Positions 15,520 to 22,663 of a stretch of 22,663 nucleotides of DNA are shown piece after piece. Source of the DNA: CAYNJF01 sp964351745 (GTDB lineage: Bacteria > Pseudomonadota > Gammaproteobacteria > Berkiellales > Berkiellaceae); contig CAYGPI010000039.1 of the NCBI GenBank assembly GCA_964351745.1, positions 1 to 22,663 of the forward strand, given 5' to 3'. The translations under genes and the position numbers were made by a program. Below the pieces are notes generated by a model. The model searched no databases. It was not told the origin of the DNA and was given only the letters and a program-made list of their open reading frames with translations. Within the stretch, counting starts at the first letter, position 1. Every line of letters begins with the position of its first letter.

Positions 15520-16947
15520 TTGTCTGTAAAACCAGCATTGCAACTAAAAATTGGTCAGCAGCTGACCATGACCCCGCAGCTTCAGCAGGCAATAAAACTA
15601 TTGCAGTTATCAAGCTTAGATCTACAATCTGAAATTCAAGCAGCCATAGACAGCAACCCCTTAATTGAACTGCAAGATGAACAGAAAGAGCCCCCAGCTG
15701 AAGATAAAAATATCAATGGTGAAAAAAATCAAGATTCAGAAGATTCCAAAAATCAAGACGAAAAAGCGCAGCACATAGATAACTCATGGGAAGACAAAAT
15801 GTCTTATCCCACATCAAAAGGACAGCATAGCGAAGATTTTGAGGCTCAAAGAGCGGAAGAGTTGACCCTAAAAGATCACCTCATATGGCAAATGCAGTTA
15901 ACCAATTTTTCTAACACTGACCAACAAATTGCTGTAGCCATCATTGATGGCATTAATGAGGATGGCTTCTTAGAAACCAATCTTGAAGATATTGCCCAGA
16001 TTATTCTGTCTGAAGAACCTGTAGAAATGGATGAGGTCATCGCTGTCTTGCATCGCATCCAACATTTTGATCCACTAGGCGTGGGCTCTCGTGACCTTAC
16101 AGAATGCTTGATGGTTCAATTAAATCACATGCCACCTGAAACTCCCTGGCTGGCTCATGCAAAGCTTTGCATTGATAAATACATTGATCTAATGGCTAAG
16201 AAAGATTATGTCCAGCTTCGAAGAAAGCTTAAAGTGGAAGAGTCAGAGCTTTCCAATATCATCCGCTTTATTCAAACTTTGAACCCAAGACCCGGTAGCG
16301 AAATTGGACACAAGGAGCCCGACTACATTATCCCAGATGCTTACGTCTATAAGAATCAAGGGGAATGGGTTGCAGAGCTAAATCCCAACAACACACCCAA
16401 ACTCAACATTAATCAGCAATATGCTCAACTCATAAAAAGAGCAGACAATAGTACCGATAATGTATATTTAAAAGATCAGCTCCAAGAAGCAAGGTGGTTC
16501 CTGAAAAGTCTTCAAAATAGACACGATACTTTACTTAAAGTGGTCCGATCTATTATCGATCACCAAATTGAATTTTTTGAGCATGGTGAGCATATGATGA
16601 AGCCAATGATCTTGCATGATGTCGCATCTCAGATTAACATGCATGAGTCAACCGTTTCGCGAGTCACGACAAAAAAATATTTACATACGCCTCGAGGCAC
16701 ATTTGAGTTAAAATATTTCTTTTCTTCGCATGTGCAAAACCAAGATGGAGAAGAATGCTCCTCAACAGCAATCAGAGCTCTCATAAAAAAAACGATTTCA
16801 GAAGAAACCAAAACAAAACCATTAAGTGATAGTAAAATTGCCGACATTTTAAAGGATTCAGGAATTAATATAGCAAGAAGAACCATTGCTAAATATAGAG
16901 AAGCCATGCGCATCCCTCCATCCAACGAAAGAAAAAGATTAGTTTAA
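15520..16947 (+). CDS. rpoN: RNA polymerase sigma-54 factor RpoN
   Basis: Sigma54 directs RNA polymerase to -24/-12 promoters activated by AAA+ enhancer-binding proteins. The 475-residue protein has region I (LKIGQQLTMTPQLQQAIKLLQLSS, residues 9-32), an acidic region II rich in E/D/N/Q (about 50-100), the core-binding domain, a helix-turn-helix region (IQFH- to MHESTVSRVTTKKY) and the RpoN box ARRTIAKYRE at 452-461. The start is a TTG at 15520 preceded by GGAG (15508-15511, 8-nt spacing), agreeing with the family N-terminus. It heads the nitrogen-PTS gene group. Confidence 0.96.
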   Translation: MSVKPALQLKIGQQLTMTPQLQQAIKLLQLSSLDLQSEIQAAIDSNPLIELQDEQKEPPAEDKNINGEKNQDSEDSKNQDEKAQHIDNSWEDKMSYPTSKGQHSEDFEAQRAEELTLKDHLIWQMQLTNFSNTDQQIAVAIIDGINEDGFLETNLEDIAQIILSEEPVEMDEVIAVLHRIQHFDPLGVGSRDLTECLMVQLNHMPPETPWLAHAKLCIDKYIDLMAKKDYVQLRRKLKVEESELSNIIRFIQTLNPRPGSEIGHKEPDYIIPDAYVYKNQGEWVAELNPNNTPKLNINQQYAQLIKRADNSTDNVYLKDQLQEARWFLKSLQNRHDTLLKVVRSIIDHQIEFFEHGEHMMKPMILHDVASQINMHESTVSRVTTKKYLHTPRGTFELKYFFSSHVQNQDGEECSSTAIRALIKKTISEETKTKPLSDSKIADILKDSGINIARRTIAKYREAMRIPPSNERKRLV

Positions 16948-16959
16948 ATAAGGAAAATA

Positions 16960-17271
16960 ATGATGCAAATAAATATCACAGGACATCACGTCGAAATAAC
17001 TGCCCCTCTTAAAGCTTATGTTGAAGATAAAATGCAAAAGCTAACACGCAGATTTAATAACATTACGAATATACATGTAGTATTAACCGTGGAAAAACAA
17101 ATACACCAAAAAGCAGAAGCTCATGTCCATCTAGCTCGCGGAGATATTCATGCTCATGCAGAAGCCGAAGATATGTATGCAGCGATTGATGCTCTGATAG
17201 ACAAACTTGAAAGACAAGTGATTAAGCATAAAGAGAAGTTATCTGATCACGGTGATGGCGAAATTAAATAA
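16960..17271 (+). CDS. hpf: Short-type hibernation promoting factor HPF
   Basis: A 103-residue ribosome-associated protein of the short HPF/YfiA family, which promotes 70S/100S inactive ribosomes in stationary phase. Visible: MQINITGHHVEITAPLKAYVEDKM at the start, VVLTVEKQIHQKAEAHVHL in the middle, and AEDMYAAIDALIDKLERQVIKHKEKL, the basic rRNA-facing helix. Two adjacent ATGs occur (16960 and 16963); AGGA at 16951-16954 lies 5 and 8 nt upstream, so the second is the better start. Its position between rpoN and ptsN is conserved. Confidence 0.94.
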   Translation: MMQINITGHHVEITAPLKAYVEDKMQKLTRRFNNITNIHVVLTVEKQIHQKAEAHVHLARGDIHAHAEAEDMYAAIDALIDKLERQVIKHKEKLSDHGDGEIK

Positions 17272-17277
17272 CTAACT

Positions 17278-17736
17278 ATGATAGCAAAATCTTTAAACGA
17301 CATTTTATCACTATCACGAACATGCTATCGTGCTAATGTTAGCAGCAAAAAAAAGTGTCTTGAGCTAGTCGCGCAAACGATTGCTGGCGAATTTCCACAA
17401 ATTCAGCCCAATTGCATCTTTGATGCCTTGATAGATCGTGAGCGCTTAGGCTCAACCGGTGTGGGTCATGGCTGCGCTATTCCTCATTGTCGGCTTGAAA
17501 CCACTGAGCATGCTATTGGGGCATTGATTTTACTTAATGATCCTATCGATTTTGATAGCCCTGACAAAATACCTGTTGATATCATCTTTGCACTCACGGT
17601 CCCCAAAGAAGCCCAGGAGCAACATTTACAGCTCTTATCTACCATTGCAGGTAAACTCTCTTCTGCTTCCTTTAGAGACAAGCTTAGACAAACTTCTCAG
17701 CGGGAAATGCTCTATCAAGAAGCCACAACTTTGTGA
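17278..17736 (+). CDS. ptsN: Nitrogen-type PTS EIIA protein PtsN
   Basis: EIIA-Ntr is the phosphoacceptor at the end of the nitrogen PTS (EI-Ntr, NPr, EIIA-Ntr) and regulates potassium transport, amino sugar synthesis and other processes by protein contacts. The 152-residue protein has the EIIA-fructose/mannitol fold with active-site His70 in GHGCAIPHCRL, preceded by the LIDRERLGSTGVG motif. It ends in a TGA that overlaps the GTG start of the following hprK-like frame (17733). Confidence 0.94.
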   Translation: MIAKSLNDILSLSRTCYRANVSSKKKCLELVAQTIAGEFPQIQPNCIFDALIDRERLGSTGVGHGCAIPHCRLETTEHAIGALILLNDPIDFDSPDKIPVDIIFALTVPKEAQEQHLQLLSTIAGKLSSASFRDKLRQTSQREMLYQEATTL

Positions 17737-18259
17737 ACGCATCGATAACTTGTGTCCATGGCACCCTTGTTAATGGGGATGAGAGCACGGTCTTAATCAC
17801 AGGGCAATCAGGCATTGGCAAAAGCCATCTCGCCTTTGACCTGCTTGCTAGTGGTTACAAGCTGATTGCTGATGACACGGTTATCCTCAAAAAAAAAACT
17901 CTCATATTTTCGGCTTTTCTCCTAAAAAAAACCGAGGCTATTTAATGACTTCTAAACACCTCAATATCTGTCATCTTTTTGGGCCTCAAGCCATAAAACA
18001 AAAGAGTCAGTTAACTTTTGTTTTGCATCTATTTAAGCCAGAAACAGGCTTGCTTTCCACTCCTAAGACTCCTACAATCATTGGCGAATACATTTTAGGC
18101 TTAAAAATACCAGAATGTTTAGTCCCCATTTCAAGTTCTATGGGAAGACAAGAGCGAATGAGTTTGTTCTTATCGGTTGTAAAGAAAATGAATGACTTAA
18201 ATAGTAATCTTAAAAACGACCTCAATAAGAATATTGGAGCTGCAAGGTGCACATACTAA
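17733..18259 (+). pseudogene. hprK: HPr kinase/phosphorylase-like gene split by a frameshift
   Basis: HPr kinase/phosphorylase phosphorylates HPr at Ser46. Part one (17733-17945, 70 codons, GTG start) keeps the P-loop GQSGIGKSHLA and LIADDTVIL of the short proteobacterial form. At a run of ten A (17889-17898) the frame is lost, and it stops at 17943-17945. Part two continues in another frame (17945-18259; ATG overlapping the stop as TAATG). Read with one extra A, or two fewer, the join gives HIFGFSPKKNRGYL and a C-terminal half with LTFVLHL and PECLVPI, as expected for the family. The E-V-R-G-x-G-I signature has become YLMTSKHLNI, so the active site looks decayed. Options: pseudogene; slippage at the A-run giving some full-length protein; two coupled half proteins; or a sequencing error in the homopolymer. 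Context (ptsN before, rapZ after) supports the identity. Confidence 0.7.
17889..17898 (+). repeat. Ten-base poly-A run inside hprK
   Basis: A homopolymer of ten A at the exact point where the hprK reading frame breaks. Such runs are known sites of polymerase slippage in AT-rich bacterial genomes, and are also common places for sequencing indels. Confidence 0.9.
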
Positions 18260-19101
18260 TATTAAGTGGTCGCTCAGGATCTGGTAAAACCATTTCTCTA
18301 AATGCCCTTGAAGATTTTGGCTTTTATTGTGTAGACAACTTACCAGTTAATATGCTTCCTGAGCTTATTCGAACCATCTCAAATGAGCAATCATTACTCG
18401 CTGTTAGTATTGACGCTAGAAATCTGCCGAAAAATATCGCCGACCTGAAAAAGGTGATTGCACAAGTTAAAAAACCAGGGCTACGGTGTGACATCGTTTA
18501 TCTCGACGCTCAAGACAGAACGATCCTCACTCGTTTTAGTGAAACAAAAAGAAAGCACCCCTTGACCAATAGCCAAATGCCTCTTCAAGAAGCGTTAAAA
18601 CAAGAGCAGTTATTGCTAAGCCCTTTATCTAACATGGCTGACTTAACGATAGACACAACAAGATTATCAAAACATCAATTAATAGCGCTCATTCGAGAGC
18701 GAGTTGCACCTGACTCAAACAACCAACTCCAAGTTTTATTTAAATCTTTTGGCTTCAAACATGGCATGCCTTGTGAAGCTGATTTTATTTTTGACGTAAG
18801 GTGCTTACCTAATCCATATTGGCAGCCAAGTTTAAGAGCCTATTCTGGTAAAGATCAGCCTATTGAGGATTTCCTTGAAGGCCAACCTGAAGTAAACTTA
18901 ATGATAGAAGATATCTTAAATTTTTTAGAAACTTGGATACCAAAGTTTAAAGCAGATAATAGAAGTTACTTAACTGTTGGGATTGGTTGCACTGGCGGTC
19001 AACACCGCTCAGTGTACGTTGCAGAAAAAATCGTCCAATCCATGAGTAAAAACTCTAACCAAGTTCAAATTAGACATAGAGATTTGTCACCAACACCATG
19101 A
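18247..19101 (+). CDS. rapZ: RapZ (YvcJ/YhbJ family) P-loop protein
   Basis: RapZ is a nucleotide-binding regulator; in enterobacteria it is an RNA adaptor that targets the sRNA GlmZ to RNase E and so controls glucosamine-6-phosphate synthesis, while other homologues sense metabolites and PTS state. The 284-residue protein has Walker A GRSGSGKT (8-15), the CVDNLPVNMLPEL motif, DLTIDTTRLS, FGFKHGMPCEADFIFDVRCLPNPYW and the C-terminal GIGCTGGQHRSVYVAE. The start is a GTG at 18247 with TTGGAG 7 nt upstream. The C-terminus ends HRDLSPTP and lacks the basic KRK tail of the E. coli protein. It overlaps the last 13 bp of the hprK remnant and its stop overlaps the next ATG. Confidence 0.94.
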   Translation: MHILILSGRSGSGKTISLNALEDFGFYCVDNLPVNMLPELIRTISNEQSLLAVSIDARNLPKNIADLKKVIAQVKKPGLRCDIVYLDAQDRTILTRFSETKRKHPLTNSQMPLQEALKQEQLLLSPLSNMADLTIDTTRLSKHQLIALIRERVAPDSNNQLQVLFKSFGFKHGMPCEADFIFDVRCLPNPYWQPSLRAYSGKDQPIEDFLEGQPEVNLMIEDILNFLETWIPKFKADNRSYLTVGIGCTGGQHRSVYVAEKIVQSMSKNSNQVQIRHRDLSPTP

Positions 19102-19577
19102 CTGTTAGCATACTATTTATCACCCATAGTGGGATCGGCTTATCGCTGATGACGACGCTTATCAATACTTTTGGCCATGAAGCTATGGCCATGAAAGAAC
19201 TATCAATTGATAAAGAGCCAGACCCAGAGTTACTCAGTAGCCAAGCGGAAAAAATGGTTAATGAGCTCGACCAAGGCGATGGAGTCTTAGTTTTTACCGA
19301 TATGATTGGTTCAACCCCCTGTAATATCGCACAAAGACTCATGTCACAAAAAAAAGAAGTCAGGATTGTTTCTGGTGTCAATTTGCCCATGCTTTTTAGA
19401 GTTTTCAATTACCCAGATCTCTCCCTGGACGTGTTAGCCATCAAAGCCTTAAACGCTGGGCGTGAAGGGATATTAGAGCCAGTCAAAGATACTAGAGCAA
19501 GACTCAATCACAAACTCGTCACTCGTTTAACGACAAAAAAAGATCCCAATGATAAGAAAGCAAGTTCAGATAATTAA
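19098..19577 (+). CDS. PTS EIIA-Man-type protein
   Basis: A 159-residue single-domain EIIA of the mannose type, a cytosolic phospho-relay protein. The predicted phosphorylated residue is His10 in LFITHSGIGLSL, and the family signature FTDMIGSTPCNIA follows at about 72-84, then VSGVNLPMLFRV. There is no IIB, IIC or IID partner nearby, so it is a regulatory rather than sugar-transport protein, as in proteobacterial ptsN-hprK-rapZ-EIIA-HPr clusters. The C-terminus is a polar tail (KKDPNDKKASSDN). It overlaps rapZ by 4 bp and the HPr gene by 29 bp. Confidence 0.9.
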   Translation: MTVSILFITHSGIGLSLMTTLINTFGHEAMAMKELSIDKEPDPELLSSQAEKMVNELDQGDGVLVFTDMIGSTPCNIAQRLMSQKKEVRIVSGVNLPMLFRVFNYPDLSLDVLAIKALNAGREGILEPVKDTRARLNHKLVTRLTTKKDPNDKKASSDN

Positions 19578-19818
19578 TAAATTAGGGCTACACGCTCGTG
19601 CTGCTGCCAAGTTTGTGCAAAAAGCATCTAACTTCACATGCCAAATTGAAGTCTCTAAAGATGGAAAGCGTGTCAACGGAAAAAGCATTATGGGTGTTAT
19701 GATGCTTGCGGCAAGTCAACAAACATGGATAGAAATAGCTGTCTCAGGCGATGATGAAGACTCGGCGCTTACAGCTCTAGAAGAACTTGTGACTAATAGA
19801 TTTGGTGAAGCTCAATAA
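19549..19818 (+). CDS. HPr/NPr-type phosphocarrier protein
   Basis: An 89-residue HPr-fold protein that carries a phosphoryl group on His15 (NKLGLHARAAAKF) from enzyme I to the EIIA proteins. Ser46 is kept in KSIMGVMMLAA, the site used by HPr kinase. It is the usual terminal gene of this group, but no enzyme I (ptsI/ptsP) follows; the next gene is convergent and 4 bp away. The ATG at 19549 lies inside the preceding gene and has only a weak binding site, so coupling is likely. Confidence 0.94.
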   Translation: MIRKQVQIINKLGLHARAAAKFVQKASNFTCQIEVSKDGKRVNGKSIMGVMMLAASQQTWIEIAVSGDDEDSALTALEELVTNRFGEAQ

Positions 19819-19822
19819 GTCC

Positions 19823-22663
19823 TTATCGATTACGCTGAGCGTTAGGTTTGGGTTCATCAGCTTTCGCCTCTGGAACTTTAATCCCAAGACTTGAGCAAGC
19901 CTGCTCAACCGCCACTGTCAACCGCTTAGCATCTTTATTTTCATCATTATCGTAAGCTTGTTTTCGCTCTACTAAGCTACTTAAAGCATCATCAATCTTA
20001 ACCACAGCATCGTCAACTTGTAGCGAACTACGAACAGATTTGTTAAGGAAACCTTCAAGTGAAGTCGGCATAGAGATACCTAAATTGCTTAATCCCTCTG
20101 ATAAAGGGCGGCCTCTCATCTTACTAGAATCAATGTTTGCAAGATCAGCCTTTATAGTTTCACTATGCTCAGCCAGGACACTTTTCAGTGCCTGTAAGTC
20201 CTGCACTAATGCGGATAATACATCTAAACTCTCTGGAGACTCAACAGGAGGTGACTTTTGTACTCTCATGGGTAACACCATATCTCCAGACTCTTTTTGG
20301 CGGTGCTGGCCTAATGAATGAAACGTCAATTTACGCGGTTTTCTAGATCTTTCAGAAGTCTGCTCGGACCCCATGACAGGAGCCGATGAGGCGGCCTCAC
20401 TTTTTCTTTCAATTGGGCCGTCATTTTTTGGCTCGACAGGTCGTGTCTGCACTGGTATATCAGGACTTTTCAAGTAGTCTTCTAAACCCTTAACACCATC
20501 ATTCATCGCCCCTTGAATGAACTGCTGAAAAACAGCTTCAGGTACATTTTCTGGATTTTTCTTATAAGCATCAATCACGCGAGCCATCACGTTACGATTA
20601 TCAAACCCCTTTCTACTATCCTTGTAAATCATCATACCATTTTCACCTATCCCACTTATTGTCTTCATGGACAAATGCGATTCTATTTTTTCAAAAGCAG
20701 CTGATCTATCATCAAAATCTGCCTTTAGTTCAGCAGCCATTTCCTGTGACAACTCATTCATCTCAACAACGATATCATCCAGCGCTTTCTCATCAGCTTC
20801 ACTTAACCCTTGAGCTGGCACTTCTCCTCTGGCCACTAATTGATCATCGTTCAGCGAATCGTCTTGGGGAGGCTTTGTATCTAGTTCTTTCTTTATATCC
20901 CTTGCCACTTCAGCTGCTATATCATCAAATTCATGAATCACCCGCTTTAAGGGAATACCACGCTCTTCTAAAAAAGCTTTAGCATCATCACTAGTCGTAC
21001 TCAGCACCCTTAAGAAATCTAACGTGTTTGCCATCTGATGCTCTAAAGTATCATTCTTTTGACGTGCAGCTGACATCGATGCAGGTTTGACTGTTGCAAG
21101 AACTTCCCTACTCTCAACAAGATCAGCTTCTAGACTTTGAAAATCCTCTTTTAGGCTCTTAGTTAAAAGATCTTCATGCTTCGCTGAAAACCTCTCACCA
21201 TCTCCTCTAGGCATCACAGCTTGGCTCATCTTGTCATACTGCTTATCCGACATCATCAGTGGCGTCTCATAAAGCTGCTCTTGAATTGAAGAGTCGAGCG
21301 TTTGATGTTGATCAACAACCAACTCCCTTGCTTTGACAAACTCCTGCGTTGCTTCTATCACTGCAGATTCCTTATCTGCATGGATCTTTATTAATTTCTC
21401 TTTCAATTCTAACAATTCATTATCTTCTTCAGGTGTCCGCTCTGAATTTTTTTCTAAAGCTGATATTTGAGATTGAGTGCTCTTCAATGGATCCTTAAAT
21501 TTTTCTCCAATCTCAAATAACTTCTTCTTTAGCTTGGAAATCATTGGGACATATGATTCGTGACTTTCTTGATCTTGCAATACAGCAGTTGCATAATTTG
21601 AAAAAACGCCATCAATAGCAAACAATTTGGTGCATTTCAAAAAAATGGCAGCATCACTTTCACTCACTTTTATGCATGATTTTTCATTTTGGACTAGCTG
21701 AGTCTCTCCGTTGACTGATTTGGTTTTGTGATCTGCTAAACGCTCTATCGAGAAATTATTTAGAGCGTTATAGATAGCAAACGCGGAGTGATAATCATTA
21801 TTTTTCAAACATTCATGAAGCGTGCTGGTATAGAAAAAATATTTATCTTGTATATCCTGAGGATTTTCTTGCTTTAAAATATCATTGATGACAAACGATT
21901 GTAATCTAATTTCATCAGCACCAAAATCATCAAAAGCACTTGGGTTGCTCTGCATACTTTCAGGCGCCAAGTCTCTTAGTCTTTGTGTGGCAAAATCTTT
22001 TAAATCATCTGCATACTTCTTGGCGTCAGGATTATGCACCCGACCATCAATGATTTGCTCAAGTTCAGAAGAGTTACGCTTAACTAGTTTTTTGCTATAA
22101 TCCTTCTCTACTGAGGACCTTCTAAATCGTGAGAACCATCTTGTTTGTTTCGCTGGACGTTCAGCATCAGACATCGTGGCGCGTCTTCTATCAATGGATC
22201 TAGCAACAGGACTACGTCTTTGTAGTGGCGACGTATGTCTTCTTGGCTGCTCTTTCTTTTTCGATGTCGGCGTCGGTTCATTTAGAACTTCAGGTGCTGG
22301 AGATGGCTCTTCTGTCTTGTACCTAGCAGATGCCATACCTTTGAGAATGATTTTTATATTACCTGAATCAATTTGTGGATTATCATCAATCAGCTTATGC
22401 AACTCTTGCAATAAGGGACCCCTACTTTCTTTTGGCTTTTTCATGATTTCATCAAACTTCACCGCCATATTTCTATCAACATGTGCGGCTATGTTTTCTT
22501 TAACATCATCATTGTTTAACCTGATTTGCTCCTGGAAATCACTTTCTGGCATGTCTCTAACAGCACTCATAAATACTGGATCAGCCTCAAACATGGCAAC
22601 AACTGTCTGATCATAATCTTTAACGCCACCTCCAATGACTCCCTCTCCGCTCTCAACATATTT
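19823..22663 (-). CDS. Large RasGEF-domain-like putative effector, N-terminus cut by window edge
   Basis: The frame is open from the stop at 19823-19825 through the right edge (at least 946 codons). The first in-window ATG (22594) has no ribosome binding site and 23 further in-frame codons precede it, so the start lies outside. Numbering from that ATG: an unrecognised N-part (1-95), a Pro/Arg-rich linker (96-168), then a RasGEF-like region about 170-435. It carries LQSFVINDILKQ, TSTLHECLKNNDYHSAFAIYNALNNFSIERL (the RasGEF helices that read NNF-slmai-sgL-s--i-RL) and YVPMISKLKKKLF. The rest is acidic, Ser/Gln-rich and coiled-coil-prone; no signal peptide or membrane helix. RasGEF domains are eukaryotic; Legionella LegG2 is a translocated example. 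The C-terminal end KADEPKPNAQRNR carries acidic residues near -10 to -15, loosely like Dot/Icm signals. Exchange activity and the target GTPase are inferred from domain similarity only. Confidence refers to the ORF and effector reading. Confidence 0.7.
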   Translation of the reverse strand, partial: KYVESGEGVIGGGVKDYDQTVVAMFEADPVFMSAVRDMPESDFQEQIRLNNDDVKENIAAHVDRNMAVKFDEIMKKPKESRGPLLQELHKLIDDNPQIDSGNIKIILKGMASARYKTEEPSPAPEVLNEPTPTSKKKEQPRRHTSPLQRRSPVARSIDRRRATMSDAERPAKQTRWFSRFRRSSVEKDYSKKLVKRNSSELEQIIDGRVHNPDAKKYADDLKDFATQRLRDLAPESMQSNPSAFDDFGADEIRLQSFVINDILKQENPQDIQDKYFFYTSTLHECLKNNDYHSAFAIYNALNNFSIERLADHKTKSVNGETQLVQNEKSCIKVSESDAAIFLKCTKLFAIDGVFSNYATAVLQDQESHESYVPMISKLKKKLFEIGEKFKDPLKSTQSQISALEKNSERTPEEDNELLELKEKLIKIHADKESAVIEATQEFVKARELVVDQHQTLDSSIQEQLYETPLMMSDKQYDKMSQAVMPRGDGERFSAKHEDLLTKSLKEDFQSLEADLVESREVLATVKPASMSAARQKNDTLEHQMANTLDFLRVLSTTSDDAKAFLEERGIPLKRVIHEFDDIAAEVARDIKKELDTKPPQDDSLNDDQLVARGEVPAQGLSEADEKALDDIVVEMNELSQEMAAELKADFDDRSAAFEKIESHLSMKTISGIGENGMMIYKDSRKGFDNRNVMARVIDAYKKNPENVPEAVFQQFIQGAMNDGVKGLEDYLKSPDIPVQTRPVEPKNDGPIERKSEAASSAPVMGSEQTSERSRKPRKLTFHSLGQHRQKESGDMVLPMRVQKSPPVESPESLDVLSALVQDLQALKSVLAEHSETIKADLANIDSSKMRGRPLSEGLSNLGISMPTSLEGFLNKSVRSSLQVDDAVVKIDDALSSLVERKQAYDNDENKDAKRLTVAVEQACSSLGIKVPEAKADEPKPNAQRNR

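Noticed and set aside
22176..22610. 144-codon plus-strand ORF opposite the large RasGEF-like gene
   Set aside because: Antisense to a continuous, domain-bearing frame; no ribosome binding site and no family-like pattern.

Overview
The window looks like a chromosomal segment of an AT-rich gammaproteobacterium. The conserved blocks (mlaFEDCB-ibaG-murA; yrbG-kdsD-lptCAB-rpoN-hpf-ptsN-rapZ) have typical gammaproteobacterial order. A Legionellales-type or other intracellular/host-associated lifestyle is inferred from the last gene, a large protein with what reads as a eukaryote-type RasGEF domain. The species cannot be named from sequence alone. Coding density is very high, many starts overlap the preceding stop, and no stretch above 300 bases lacks a gene. 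I saw no rRNA, tRNA, CRISPR array or insertion sequence.

Left part (1-11419, all minus strand). feoB runs off the left edge and is preceded by feoA; together they form a ferrous-iron uptake unit with its own sigma70-like promoter and an adjacent Fur-box-like palindrome. Upstream of it lies one long run transcribed from about 11450 downward: mlaF, mlaE, mlaD, mlaC, mlaB (retrograde phospholipid transport), an unrecognised polytopic membrane protein resembling GT-C glycosyltransferases, ibaG (BolA family), murA (first committed peptidoglycan step), a Nif3-like metal protein, an alpha/beta hydrolase and zapE (AFG1-like ATPase). The membrane protein is an insertion into the otherwise standard mla-ibaG-murA arrangement.

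Middle part (11482-19818, all plus strand). A 62-bp divergent gap separates mlaF from yrbG (Ca/Na exchanger family). Then come a 58-residue small ORF, kdsD, lptC, lptA and lptB (LPS precursor and LPS transport), rpoN (sigma54), hpf, ptsN, a frameshifted hprK, rapZ, an EIIA-Man-type protein and an HPr/NPr. kdsC, usually between kdsD and lptC, is absent. The block links outer-membrane assembly with the nitrogen-type PTS phosphorelay. HPr keeps both His15 and Ser46, while the HPr kinase that would act on Ser46 is split by a shift at a run of ten A and has a degenerate signature. No ptsI/ptsP is present next to HPr.

Right part (19823-22663, minus strand). A single very long ORF, convergent with HPr at only 4 bp and still open at the right edge, encodes at least 946 residues: an N-terminal part, an Arg-rich linker with four RRx(S/T)-type motifs, a RasGEF-like region, and a long acidic, coiled-coil-prone tail. 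It is the best candidate for a novel host-directed effector in this window.
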